64,000 nt of DNA from Sternotherus odoratus (taxonomy: Eukaryota; Chordata; Testudines; Kinosternidae): the NCBI GenBank assembly GCA_032164245.1, contig JAVMKO010000004.1, positions 37,673,626 through 37,737,625 on the forward strand, read 5' to 3'. Positions 13,441 through 25,730 of the stretch are shown one piece after another. The translations under genes and the position numbers were made by a program. Within the stretch, counting starts at the first letter, position 1, and every line of letters begins with the position of its first letter. Under the pieces are notes generated by a model, which had not been told where the DNA came from, ran no database searches, and was given only the letters and a program-made list of their open reading frames with translations.

Positions 13441-15789
13441 TTATGAAACATATTTGAGTTACTGATTTCTTTAGTTTTGAAAAAAAGTTATGCATGTATG
13501 GCCAAAAGGCTAAGTGGGTGAACAATAGGTTGTTTTACTATGAAATCAAGAATTTAGAGGAACCATCACAGTTGGAAAGCCATCTGCTTTATTGGGATAA
13601 TTGACATTATTGTATTCCCCAAATGCATTTTTGTTGCTGAGAAAAGGAATTAGTTCCTGCATCCAGCAGACTTATTTAAAACAGGTAAATGCCATGGAGA
13701 ATAGATAACAATTGCTGTCCTTAACTGAACATGAACCAAATGTGCACAAAAACTTCAGCTAGTTGTCTCAAGCTTGTGTGACAATGCCAAATGCTGTACA
13801 CAATATACAATTATATAATGAATCGTAATGTATAGGTTGAGATAAAAGAAAGCATTACCATTCTTCTAATGTGTACATTTGACAAAACTAAACACATGGG
13901 TGTCTGAGGTACTATTTTTCCCTTCTACACTTACCAAATGACTGTGATAATTGTGTTTTATGTTTGGGCAAATGCTGAATTTTTTTTTTAAATGGCAACA
14001 GTTGTGTCCTGGGATAGAGTAACATTATTGATGGTGGTGACTGCCTGTGACCTATGTGCATCAGTACTCCAGCAACGGCACTTCTAGTGGAAATGTAAGT
14101 CCTTAGTATCGACACGAGCTTTATATTTCAGTCACTTTTTTTTTCTTTGCCAAGAGTCCACCAGTCAGTGGCTTAATAGTACTGTCATCAACCAACTGGA
14201 GGATATGTTCCTTTGATTAGCACTTGCTTTTGAAAGATACTTAGATTATATCATTTCCATGCTCGTAAAAAGATTGGCAATTTACACAAGGATAAATATC
14301 TTTAGTGCTGATATTCATACTAAAGTGATTTAACACTTGATCTTATATCGGACATGAGTGTGCAGAACTGACTGAAAACACGTATATTTAGGCTTAACAT
14401 TCTTCATTATCCTTCAATATAATTGTTACAATTTATTTAACACTGCCTTCTACAGTTTATAGCAGATTGAATTGGCTATTCCTACTTAGAAGGTAGCAAT
14501 AATAATGACATATTTTAATTTTCAAGAATATGGAGTGCTTACTAGGAAAAGTTTCTTATAATTCATCAGTCTGCTCTATACTCTTAAATGGTTTCTATCC
14601 TCTCTGAAATCATTGACTATCCTGTCTCCTATTCATCCTGTCTCCTGTTCATCCTCATTTGAGCAAAGATATGTTCCTGTAATTCTATACTACTCTCATT
14701 TTTGGAAATGCAGTCTTTGCATTCCAAAGAACGAAGTTGTATTTTTTGATTGACAGCTGTAATTTAATTCACTGTAAGGGGATTTATTTATCCTAGATGA
14801 GAGTATTTGCCTTCTTAAGATTCAGCACCCTTTCTCACAACTGATATAATATTTTTAAAACGTTCACCTCATCAAACATTGTTAAAATGTAAATAAAATA
14901 AACAAAATGGATTTTGAAGCCACGGGGTGCCTCTAATAGCTTTTCCTTTTAGATGTGAAGCTAATACAAACTTTATCTAATCTGCAAATTTCTGAGAGAT
15001 TGCAGAAAGTGACAGTTGTGTGCAAGTTCTGTTCACTACTTTTCTGTCTGGCTTTAAGTTTTGTAGTCAAGGGGAACAGTGATACTTAAAGATTACGTGT
15101 TAAAAAGAGATTAATAAATTATGGATGATGAGAGACAGTTATTGGAAGTTAAAACATCATTCTTCTGGGTGAATATCAATATATGTTAAAAACCTGAAGG
15201 AATTGTAAAGAAACAGTCTGAGAAACAGAATAGCTGACCAATGCTGACAAGATCCAACAACTAAGATTATTGGTACTAAAAAGAATGATTGTAAATGTAA
15301 CCATTCATTCAGATTCTGCCTTACCCTCACATAGGGAAAGAATAATTGTTCACAAATTGGAAGAATAAAAATAAACATTGTCCTTAACTGAGATGGGTAA
15401 GAGAAAAGGTCTGACTATTGGGATGAGCATCCTTATTTAAATGCATCCACACGTTGTAGCACCTTGCAATAGAATCACAAAAAAGATACAGAGCATTATA
15501 GAACCAACACAATCCTAGTAGAGTAAAACAAAGGTTGTGAGTCAGTTGGACATTGAAGAGGGGGAGTTTGGAGACTCGATTGTACATCAAGGGAAGAGGG
15601 GAGAATGGAAGGAGGGAAGGAAAGTGAAATAGAGAAATCTCTTGTTGGATCTGAAGGACAGTGTTCTATTGTCTCATACACCAAACAAAATATCTATTTT
15701 TCAATGCAAATGACTGATATGTCAGATTTAAAAAAACAACAAAGAAAGAATATAAAATCTCCATAAGAAAAGTATAGAAACTCAGACGG
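13441..15789. other. AT-rich non-coding stretch
   Basis: No gene, RNA or bounded repeat recognised. Antisense frames of 62-73 codons around 15.2-15.7 kb overlap one another in different frames and show no domain. Confidence 0.35.
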
Positions 15790-15792
15790 TAA

Positions 15793-16076
15793 GGGTATGT
15801 CTTCACTACCCACCAGATTGGCCGGTAGTGATCCATCTATTGGTGATCAATTTATTGTGTCTCGTCAAGATGTGATAAATTGATCGCCAAAGGCACTGCT
15901 TTTGACTCTGCAACTCCAGCTCTCCAAAAGGCTCAAGCTGGAGTTGATGGGGGAGCCCGCTGCCGACCGCTGCCACCATGAAAGTCGGCCTAAGATATGC
16001 CGACTTCAGCTACATTATTCACGTAGCTGAAGCTGCGTATCTTAGGTCGATCCCTTTCCCTAGTGTAGACCAAACC
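15793..16076 (-). mobile_element. Harbinger-like MITE, 284 bp, TAA target duplication
   Basis: Same family as 342-639 but in the opposite orientation. The left end GGGTATGTCTTCACTA and right end TAGTGTAGACCAAACC are imperfect inverted repeats flanked by TAA (15790-15792 and 16077-16079). The interior segment near the right end (CTGAAGCTGCGTATCTTAGG) is the reverse complement of the segment near the left end of the first copy. No transposase is present. Confidence 0.75.
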
Positions 16077-16079
16077 TAA

Positions 16080-16972
16080 CAATCCATACTGGAACTGAAA
16101 CATAAAATGGCAGTTGCTTCATGTCTACTTCCTTTTACGGCTGGGTAGGGGAATTCCTACAGTTTGAAGTACAGTTTCCACCCCCGCCCCTTTCAGATAC
16201 ATAGCTAAATACATTGCAGATGGGTAGTAGAGATGGGGTTAGAATACAGAAGGATCATCCAACATTTTACATAAGTATGGCAGCTTAATTCATATGAACT
16301 GAACAAAGATCTTTAGGGTTAGTCAAGGGCAATGCAAAGTATTGAGGAAATGAACAAACCACAATTTTATTATATTTAGTGGGATACGCGTGCTTTGATC
16401 AACACAATTTTATATAGGAACATACGTTAGTAAATACTGACAATTTAAACTGACATTCTCAGACCTCTTACTAAAAATTGCTCTGATCACAACTGCATTG
16501 GTTTGTGCTTTGATGAATTTAATACTTATAAAACTCCCAGTTTTAATTATTTTTGATATATTTTATTTTTTAGTGCTACAGCAATAATGAAGAAATTGGA
16601 TAAGGCAGAAAAACTAGATAAAGTTCTTTGCATCTGACTCAAAAGAATAAATGGTGTGAACCACTTATGATTTTGTTCTTAGCACAAATCCATTCAGGCA
16701 GAGCCTTAAAAAGTGGAACAACATATGAATCTGAGATACAGTCAAAACTAGCGTTATCAGGTTACTATAGTCCTCTTAAAAAAAACAGTGGACAGAGAAT
16801 AGACATATGCCCCATGCATTTGTGCTCAGAGTCTGACAAAGGAGTGTGGTTAAGACCTGTTCACCAGTTGTTCACCTCAGACAATAGTTTCTGAATCTAT
16901 CAGTCTTTCAAGAGTACTTTTTCTGAATCCAGTACTTGCTGGGGAAAAACAACAACTTGCAAACCTCCTTAG
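16080..16972. other. AT-rich non-coding stretch
   Basis: No gene recognised. An 88-codon frame at 16628-16894 has no domain and no supporting context. Confidence 0.35.
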
Positions 16973-16973
16973 A

Positions 16974-17310
16974 TCATAAAATCATAGAACATTGGGGTTG
17001 GAAGAGACCTCAGGAGGTCATCGAGTCCAATTTGCTCAAAGCAGGACCAACACCAACTAAATCAACCCAGCCAGAGCTTTGTCAAGACAGCCTTAAAAAC
17101 CTCTAAGGATGGAGATTCTACCACCACCCTAGGTAACCAATTTCAGTGCTTCACCACCCTCCTAGTGAAAGTGTTTCCTAATATCCAACCTAGACCTCCC
17201 CCATTGCAACTTGAGAACATTGCTACTTGTTCTGTCATCTGCCACCACTGAGAACAGCTGAGCTCCATCCTCTTTGGAACCCTCCTTCATATAGTAGAAG
17301 GCTGCAGTAC
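16974..17310 (-). mobile_element. CR1 LINE 3' fragment
   Basis: On the plus strand it opens ATCATAGAACATTGGGGTTG, the reverse complement of the CR1 3' terminus with its short ATTCTATGAT-type repeats. It continues through the conserved 3' region (AACCTCTAAGGATGGAGATT, TCCTAATATCCAACC, GAGCTCCATCCTCTTTGGAA). It is a typical 5'-truncated CR1 copy of about 340 bp. Only the 3' terminal part is present, and no reverse transcriptase remains. Confidence 0.9.
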
Positions 17311-20300
17311 TGATGATTGGCGTGAACTGTAGAATATGCTAATGTGTGATTTGACCCTTGCATGCCCTGCTAGTGTGAACTAGGTAGAATTTAGCCTTGT
17401 TTCAAACAGGACTACAGCAATGCTAACTAGGTACCTTATGGATGAATAGTCAGTAGAAGGTTGTCCATCTCCATATCACGTTGCATTCTGAATCTTTTAG
17501 CCAACCCATTGATCCAAGTGCAAATTCTTGCATTTAGTAACACAGGGTAGGGCACTGTTGATGTCTGCAAGGAAAATTCTACAATCTGTAGTGCACAACT
17601 TCCAAAACTTAGTGAAGAACCACAGGACAATGCTCCACAGCAGGTATCATGGTCGGGGTTTGAGAGCTGCCCTAGTGTAAATTCCAGGACCCGGTGATTG
17701 CCTTTAACTGATTCTTTAGACCTTTATTCTTTCATATCCAGGAGCAGTAGAGTTACCATGTGACTTTGGGATATTCACCAGGTCCTAATTTTTCAAAGGT
17801 TACAATTTGTAAAATTGACAATTTGTCAGCACTTCTGAAAACCAAGGGTGAGACGCTCTTGATAAGACTGAAGAGATACCTAAATCTCCCAGTTGTGGTC
17901 AGTGGGGTACTTCTCAGTGCAGGAACTTCAGAATACAGCCATAGGGCTGCCACTTAGAACACTGTCATGGATTTTATATACCCTAGCTGGTTCGTCAGCC
18001 AGCAGATTAGCAAAGCAATGGCCTCCTCAGACAGAGCTGATTGGCAACCCCACAGCAGCCATCAAGATAAAAGGGCTGCCACAGAGAGGATCCCTCCAGC
18101 AGAGTGTTGTGAAGCTGCTAGAGAAAGAGGGAGAAGCAGGAGAGGAGTTGGGAAAGCCTACAAAGGAGGAGAGAGAGGATATAAGTCAGGAAGGAGCAAG
18201 GGATGAGGAGAACTGGTTCTGGTGGTGCCAAATATGGGCACTGAACTGGAGCCCAGTGGTGTTGTGAGCCTAGGTTCCCTTAGCTGCTCCATGTGGGGGC
18301 TTTGGGAGAAGATCTACAATCCAGTAGAAGCAGGGCAGATTAATCTGCACTAGAACCACATCTGACTGTCCAACAGCTGGAAGGGATCAGAGACTATTGA
18401 GGACTTGGCAAGGTGGGTTTGGATCATGACAAGGACGTGACAAATGCAGAATTGGGCACAGAGATATATGGGGCATGGAGCAAGGTAGGTGTAGTTCCCC
18501 ATCTTGTCACAAAGAGGCACTAACAGACAAAGGACCCCATAATATAGACCTGGTTGCAAACCCTGGCAGGGCTGAAGCAACAAGGTATGCTACATTACAG
18601 TCTCTAGGACTCCACAGCCCCCAGAACAGCCCAGGATTAGGGGGTACAAACGTGGTTTAAAACCATTTCGGGCACCTCACCTCCCAGGCTGCAAGTTGTT
18701 GTGTCTCTGCTAGGTGCATCACACACAATATAACCATAACACTTCTCAGTCCCCCTGTTTTCTATATTGTTAATGGGATTGATGAACTTAACTTGTGGCA
18801 AACTCTGAGGAATAAATAATTAATATTTTTACATAGCTTCATCTCAGGATACTGGTGGAACACATTGTTAGCACTGTGACAACAAATATCCCTACTGCAA
18901 CTACACCAGAAATCACAAGCATGCAACTACTAGAAACTTCCTGGTTATTTTTTTCTAATTATTAATTTTAAAAGAATTCTTGGCCCATGTCTCTTCTGTC
19001 TTCCTTTACCTTTTCCAAAGGGGCTGAATGGGGAGAGGGAGAAAAGAGGCAGCTCTTGCAATGAGATTTGTGGGATGTTGGAACTCATCCCCTTATACCT
19101 TCAAAACTTGAAGATTCCATGCAGTAGAGCTGCCTTCTTTCTTCTCAGCATTACATACCAAGCTGATGCTGCCTTTGAATAGGGTTGGAACTTGGACCAA
19201 CAAACAACAAATATGGTTTTTATGCCCCAGAAAGCTGCAGAAATTTTCTCCTGTGGGAGGGCCCGATACGCTGGAGATTATTCAGAACACATAATCTCAG
19301 CACGTGAGCACTGTGTAAATTTTTACATACTTCACAGCTGACAAAACCACCACACATTTGAACTTTTATGCAAGTGGTATCATAGCAAAGACTAACTCAA
19401 TATTAATAGTCTAGATTAATTAAATGTGGGAACCATAAAGCAAGGAGCAGATTGGAGTAGAAAATAGGAAATCATCTGGAATGATGAGAGAGTTTACAAA
19501 ATGGCTGAAGATGTAAGCAGAATTGAGCAAATTTCAAAGCTTCCTCTCCAAAAGGCAGACTTAAAAGTTAAGGGTCAAGAACTTGTGCATCAGAACTGAA
19601 TTCTGTTCCTAGTTACTCTGGTGTAACTGAAATCAGAAGTTTGTTCCAATTTCTTTGTTTCCATTTTTGTGTCATTTGGAAAGGTTAGTTATTTCAGTAT
19701 TGCATAAAAAATAAAAACAAAAACAAATCCCCAAAAAGGAACTGATCAACCATCACCAATTGAAGCTTTAGCTGAATCTTCTCCTGGCCTTAAGTGTATG
19801 CACAGTTTTCACACTCAAAGCACATGCATTTCACACAGAGTAGGAGATAAGCCTATTTGTGTCACATTTCTTTTCCAGATGATTTTGCTATAGTGTTATA
19901 CCTTTCTAGAGAGTATGTTAGAGTTCCGTGCTCAGCTGGAGGGGGCTTTAATGAACAAAACATTGCAGAGCATACCCATTATTCCTAAATCTCAGTAAAA
20001 AGTCTAACTGCTCATTTTATGAAAGGTCTAGTTTTGTCAGCCATGAAAGATTATTTTTTTCAGGTAATTTATTCCTACTTACATCCGCTAATTCTTTATT
20101 TTTTTATTTTTGGTGAATCAAGCACAGTATGGCAGAGATCTGATAGGCAGAGACTGAAACAGTAATTAGAGAGACCCTGCGTGGAGCCTTGTGAAATGAT
20201 GTCCTTACTGTGCAGCATTCTGTTTTGTCAATAAGCTTACATCAATACTTGGCAGGTTGTTTCTTCAGTTTTAATGTTTCAGAATATAAAACAGACAGAG

Positions 20301-21059
20301 TTGCTAATATAAAACTGGAGCTGCTTTGCATTTGCAATTGACAAATCCTATTTTGAAACCATGCATGAACATGAGGATCAAACCTAGCTTTTAACATTTA
20401 CATTTTTTTCCAATGGGAAAGTGTCTGATCCAATTCTAATTTACCTGTGGTTGATTTCCTGAATCTTTCCTAATCCCTTGCAGCTGAGATGGTCTTGCTA
20501 TCAGAGAAGCAATTAACAAAGTCCCTGACTAGAGTGTACAAAGCATCTGTTATAGAAGTATAAAAGGTTACCCTAAATCCCAGCACACACAGATGTCAGA
20601 CTAGAACAAATCAGCATGGAGAATTACCTGGAGGCACCACAAGGTTAAGGTGGAGCATATGTATGGTTAAAAAAAAAAGGTTGTTTATGACTAGCCGAAT
20701 TAATTTTTCTGGCTGAGAAGGTCAGACAGATAGAAATGAAAACTGTCCATGATGAATAGGGACTGTCTCAGGTTCCAGATTTCATGTGGCAAACACCAAT
20801 TTTTTTTGTCCATAATCTAAAATCATTTTAACAAAGGTTAGGATTGCAGACACAAGTGAAAATCATCTGTGGAAGGATTTATGCCAATCATCCAGCAGCA
20901 ATATTTTGGGTTACTTTTTCTGATAAATATCTATTAAAACAAATTTGAATTACACTGTGTTCAGCAGATCCATCAAATGGATTTCTAAGACAGCTATTTC
21001 CTATCTCTATAAATGAGTAAATAAGCTGTTAAACCTACTATAGAATATAGTCACCACGC
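17311..21059. other. Non-coding stretch with one GC-richer, repeat-like block
   Basis: The block at about 17960-18740 is purine- and GC-rich compared with its flanks and holds a 124-codon frame (17893-18267) overlapped by a 79-codon frame. It resembles the leader or LTR region of an old retroelement (for example the AGGAGGAGAGAGAGGATATA stretch) but I could not find TG/CA ends or target duplications. The remainder is AT-rich and featureless. Confidence 0.3.
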
Positions 21060-21601
21060 TGTGAAGGAGCATAAGCCTCAAATCCAGGCCTGTGGATCCC
21101 CAGGCCATGACAAATACCCAGCAACTTACCTGAGTAACCAGGGAGGTGTCAGCTTGCTCCCTGTGACAGGAGTCCCTGGGGTGCAGCCTGGGACCGTAGA
21201 ACCCCTGTGCCCCCTTAACTCTCCAGCCTGGGGTGTCTCTTACAATGCCTTGCTAGTGACAAGCAGTAAACCTCTGCAGGCACTGTGATAATTCAGCACA
21301 ACACCCAGCTAAAGTGCATGAATGGTCATAGAGCCACTCATGAATCACACAGAGAAAGGCACCAGCCAAATCCCCACAGCTCCTAGTCTTGGACCTCAGG
21401 AATATACCACAAGATGGGCACTGCAAATTTATTAATTGGTTCACTGCTTCATCAATGAAAGTGGATATACACCAGCCTTTGTAAACCTGAGCAGATTTAT
21501 CAAACACTTTAGGTAAACTCACTGATAAAGATAAACAGCAAGACAAGTTTATTGACTACAAAAGATTGATTTTAAATGATAGGCAAAAAGTCAAGAGTTA
21601 G

Positions 21602-21647
21602 TTATATATATATATATATATAAGTTAGTTATATATATATATATATA
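21602..21647. repeat. TA microsatellite, interrupted
   Basis: Two TA runs separated by TAAGTTAGTT; the flanking AGTTAGTT unit appears duplicated with the second run. Confidence 0.9.
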
Positions 21648-21818
21648 AAAGCATGCAGTCTAAACTCTCAACCCTATTAGACTGGGCAACATCTAGATTA
21701 AGCAGTTTTTTTCACCCCCCTGGATACTGAAGTTCACAGTAGACAGGTTTCACCTTTGAAACCTGGTCCTGTCTCCTCTGCTGGAGTCTTCTGAGCATCC
21801 TTGTTGCTTGCATCATAT

Positions 21819-21838
21819 GGGGGGGGGGGGGGGGGGGG
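21819..21838 (+). repeat. Homopolymer run of 20 G
   Basis: Uninterrupted G tract within the LTR-type repeat. Its length is prone to sequencing error and it could form a quadruplex structure. Confidence 0.9.
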
Positions 21839-22293
21839 AGGAAAGGCGAAGCAAGGGGCCACTGTCTATGTGCTTGGAGAACACAAGTCCAGGCATGTCT
21901 GGTGGGCATTGCTGACTCACCAGGCAAGGTTAAGCAATTCTCCTGATGTGGCCTTGTGTAAGTGACTCTTTGTATTGTAGCTCCCTTGCTGGACAATGGC
22001 TGTTGATGGTGGTTTGGCATCTGATCAGGAATTGGTTACTTTTCCTTGCTGTTGTCTCTGGGGAGCTGCTGATTCCCCAACTTTCAGCATGTTTTAGTGA
22101 CAACCATACAACACAATCTGATAACTTCATATGCATTAATGATATATATATTTAGATAGAACAATGACTTTCAGCAGATCAGAACCTTTCCCCTGATACC
22201 TCACATGGCCTGCTTATTGTGCGATATCACAAATATATATAAATGAGGAAAATGGGAGCTACAAGGTGCTCCCCCAAGGTATTGAGTGTGTCA

Positions 22294-22910
22294 CTCCCCC
22301 TCCCCCTCCCCCTAAGCTCCCAACTGGAGGAAAGATACATCTCCTGCAATTGGTTGAGGGGCTCTGTATAAACAAGGAAGTAACAAGAGCACTTGTCTGA
22401 GAAGCTAGGCTGCTGTTATGTACCTCTCCTGATTACCTGACTCCTCAGCCATGCTTCCTCGCCTGCTCCAGGTTTCTGTCCCCCTATCCTAGACTCTTAT
22501 CTACTCCCAGTTCCTACTGTTCTGCCCTACTCCAGGTCCCTGCTCCTTTGCCCTACTTTTGTCTCAGGCCCCTGGCCTGGGTCCTGTCTTTGTCTCTGGC
22601 TCTGACCAGCTTTTTCAAACTGTTTTCCAAGATAAAAAATATTTCTAGACCCTGGGGGTAATACATGATGTGCAGACAGGAATGTTTATAGTTGATACAG
22701 TTTTGCTCAAAACTATTCTAAAAATCATTTTTGCACTTATGAATTCTACCTATTCTCAAAATATTTTATAAACAGTAATGAATTAAGTGTATGTACGCTA
22801 GCACTGTTGGAATCATCTGACAGATGTGGCAATTTCCTGCAATATCCTTGAAACACCTTATTGGATTAAGTTTAAGTATCTTTAGAGTCCGTTGTATTAA
22901 ATGGGAAGGT
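22294..22910. other. Possible further LTR-derived sequence, unresolved
   Basis: Starts with CCCCCT repeats and contains a CTCTGTATAAACAAGG stretch that looks like a TATA box region, followed by a pyrimidine-rich tract of repeated CTGCTC/CCTACT motifs up to about 22620. It may be a second LTR remnant next to the one before it, but the ends were not found. Confidence 0.3.
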
Positions 22911-22919
22911 TATGTATTA

Positions 22920-23760
22920 TTGTGGGCCAGGATTGTATGTTACCTCTCTAGGGGGGACATGTGAGCATGGAGTTATGAACTTTAAAGAACTGTAGTGAAC
23001 AACATGCTATATACAATTGGACAAAGAGTGTTAAGTGGTTTGCCTGAGGAATCTCTAAAGGGAGGAGAATGCAAATTCCCCACCCCCAGCTATGCAAAAA
23101 TCCAGCCTTTTGAAGTTGTGCTCTGACAAGGAACCATTTACTGCTGATTATCTGTTCTCACAGTCTAAATATCAAAGGCCCAAACTGTGTAAAGGAAAGA
23201 TTAATTTATTTATGGAGGTGCTAGGTCTAGCTAAGACCATTATAAACTTGTAACCACAAGAAAAAACCCATTGTGGGGTTGATAGGAGTGACTCCTGCCA
23301 GAGCCCTTATTGGAGTTGAGAGGTGATCTCTGGTAAGCTTTTTAGCATGCATGTCGGTTCTTTTATTCTTTTTAATGTTTTCTCTGCAATGCGTTTACCT
23401 TAAGAATAAATGTGCTTGCCCGGAAAGAGCTGTGTGGTAACTTGTAACGGCTGACATTTAAAGCTATTCATAATCTTTGCTGGGCTATTTAGGCAGTCTG
23501 TCTTGCTGGGAATATTAAGTGTGCACAAAGAACTGTGCATCCTGAAAAAACTCTGTTCAAGCAGGAGAAACGTGGGTCTCTGCCCAAGAGAGATGATGGT
23601 TGAGGAGCCAGAAATCTATAGTGGGTTCTCTTAATCAACCTTGGAAGGGAAATACAGCTGCAATTGCCTTATTAGTCTTTATGCCTGGTTTAAGGTCTCT
23701 TTGAGTAACTGTAGAGGTGAAAACGGACACTAGCGAGGGCCAACAATTTGTCCCAAATTG
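22920..23760 (+). mobile_element. Probable LTR-type repeat, about 0.8 kb
   Basis: The left portion (GGATTGTATGTTACCTCTCT, ATGCTATATACAATTGGAC) and the portion around an AATAAA at about 23405 followed by GTGCTTGCC and AGCTGTGTGGTAACTTGTAA match a turtle LTR family from memory. The polyadenylation signal is in the sense direction. Target duplications were not confirmed and both ends are approximate. Confidence 0.45.
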
Positions 23761-25179
23761 TAGATAAGTACTGAGGACATGGCTATTATTGGGATACTTT
23801 CCATCACTATTATCCTTTATGCTTCACTAAGCCTCCAGGTGGAGATTAGTCCTTCTTTCATATTTAGAGTTAGAGTGCACAGACATGAACAATTTATCTG
23901 GGAAGCCTGACTGTTGTTCTTCTTCCTTTTGTGGGACTATAACTACCACTGAGATTTTCCAGTGAGCATGGATGCCTTTGATGTAAATTCTATAGTGACT
24001 TAAATCACTTTTTAAAATCAATCAGAAATGGCAGCAAAGAATAAATTCCATGACCTTGGTTATCTAAACCAGGATTTTTACTTCCATTAATATACATCGG
24101 TGTTTCAGTTTATAAGTCTTTAATAATTGATAGGATTTTTTTTTTTATACACAGCCTTTAGATTGCCCTGCTACCACAAAATCCCCATCCTTGGAACAAC
24201 ATAAAAAATGTCAACTGGTTATTAGATTTGCATACCAACCAATGTGTTTGGGGGTTCTAAATTATTTCATGATTTCCACCTTCTTCCTGAAAATTAACTC
24301 TTTAACTAGAGCATTTGTAATATGTCCCAGGATTGAAAGCCACTTTATCCAAATTTCATATTTGTTTTCTTTCACTTCTTTAGAATATATCTGCTTTTAA
24401 AAAAAAGAATTCTAGGAAGAGAAACCTTAGAATAATGGAAGATTATGCAGGTATCTCCTCCTTTTTTAGGGTAGGTAGAACTACTATATTTGTGTCTTGT
24501 GTCCCTGAAATCTTTTTTTTTTTTTTTAATGTCTATAGTTCACATTTTCAATCCACGAATTGGGTCAGCACTTTCTGAACTGTGACACTTTTTCCTCCTC
24601 TGAATGTCACAAGTTCACCATACCCTTCTAAGTCATGGTACATTAATTTAAATGAATGTCTGTTTTGGAAATGAGACTCATCTTTGCTTTAAGAACTTGA
24701 TCTAAAGTTTACCTTACTTGCCACCACTCTGCCTATAAAGGATGAATATCAGACTTTCAAGTCACTGTGATTTTTGAAAGGGCAGCATTTTTATTTCATT
24801 TGTTTTCCTTATTTGTGGATGAGACTTAATATTTCTAAACATTCTTTTAAACCAGTGATACTGAATACATGGTTCCTCAATATGACTATTAATAACCCTT
24901 TGGGCTACATATTAAAAAGTGGCTTCTAATTTTGTATCCAAAGTTAACAGTGACCTTTTGAGTAAGACATTCTATAGAATCCCAGTGAAATGTGGAAATT
25001 CCATAAGTGAAAAAATAACACTTTAAAACAAACACATTCATACCAAATGTGTTTAAAATATATAAATATATATGTGAATTTGTAGCTAAGTAAGTTAAGT
25101 GAAATTTTTTATTTTTATATTTTCGCTCAACAAAAATGAGTCTAATGCAATTATTAATAAGGCTACAATCTAATCATGA
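23761..25179. other. AT-rich non-coding stretch
   Basis: No gene or bounded repeat recognised. A T-homopolymer occurs at about 24512-24528. Confidence 0.35.
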
Positions 25180-25460
25180 GTGTTTTTAGTAAAAGTCATG
25201 GAGGGGGGAAAGTCAGGGGCCCACTGAAGGAGAGGACCGTGGCTCCGGCCCCCACTGAAAATGAAAGGGGAACCCGGAAGGCCCACCGCTGCTCCAACTG
25301 CTGTGCAGCTGGCTGCAAGACAGCCCAAGTGGCTGGATCAGAGCTGCTCTAGCAACGGCAGTATGCCTGGCCCCAGACCCACCACAGAAGTCACGGAAGT
25401 CTCAGGAAGTCAGGGAATCTGTGACTTCTGCAACCTCCGTCACAGACACGGAGCCCTAAG
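25180..25460. mobile_element. Decayed MITE-like block, GC-rich centre
   Basis: The left edge TTTTTAGTAAAAGTCATGG and the right portion with GTGACTTCTG and CCGTCACAGACACGGAGCCC resemble the ends of a turtle repeat whose consensus carries GTCACGGAC inverted repeats. The centre is far more GC-rich than the flanks and holds a 68-codon frame without a domain. Superfamily not established. Confidence 0.45.
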
Positions 25461-25544
25461 TTCGTAAATCTTTAATACCTTGTTATAAAGTAACCACATG
25501 ATTGTGGCTGTTAAGCCGAAGGCCAAGACTTTAACAAAAGAGGC

Positions 25545-25730
25545 CTAGATCCTCAATGGTATTTTGGTACCTAACTCCTATCTGGGCCTGGGTGCCTGAA
25601 GTTAGGCTTCTATGTTCATATTTAGGCCCCCAACAGGTAGTCTGTTTTTCAGAAGTGCTGAGCTCTTAGCATCTCCAATGGGCATGAGAGATGTAATTAT
25701 TTTTGAAAATCTTGGCCTAACTCCCAGTGC
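25545..25730. repeat. Palindromic short interspersed repeat
   Basis: Carries TAGATCCTCAATGG on the left, TTAGGC motifs and CAGAAGTGCTGAGC in the middle, and a TTTTGAAAATCTTGGCCTAA edge on the right. It has the layout of the CAGATCCTCA-type repeats that recur several times in this window (9.6, 36.9, 49.4, 60.5 and 60.9 kb). Confidence 0.45.

Larger units (their letters stand above)
21060..22293 (-). mobile_element. LTR-type repeat, about 1.2 kb, probably antisense
   Basis: I recall this sequence as an abundant turtle LTR-retroelement repeat, for example CAGGCCTGTGGATCCCCAGG at the left and ATCACAAATATATATAAATG at the right. The right edge ends GTGTCA. Read on the minus strand, a polyadenylation-like AATAAA occurs at about 21547-21552, which favours minus orientation. 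No matching target duplication was found, so edges are approximate. A TA microsatellite (21602-21647) and a 20-G run (21819-21838) lie inside. Confidence 0.5.

Noticed and set aside
17893..18267. 124-codon plus-strand frame
   Set aside because: Overlaps other frames in a purine-rich, GC-richer, repeat-like block; no domain, no splice or promoter context.
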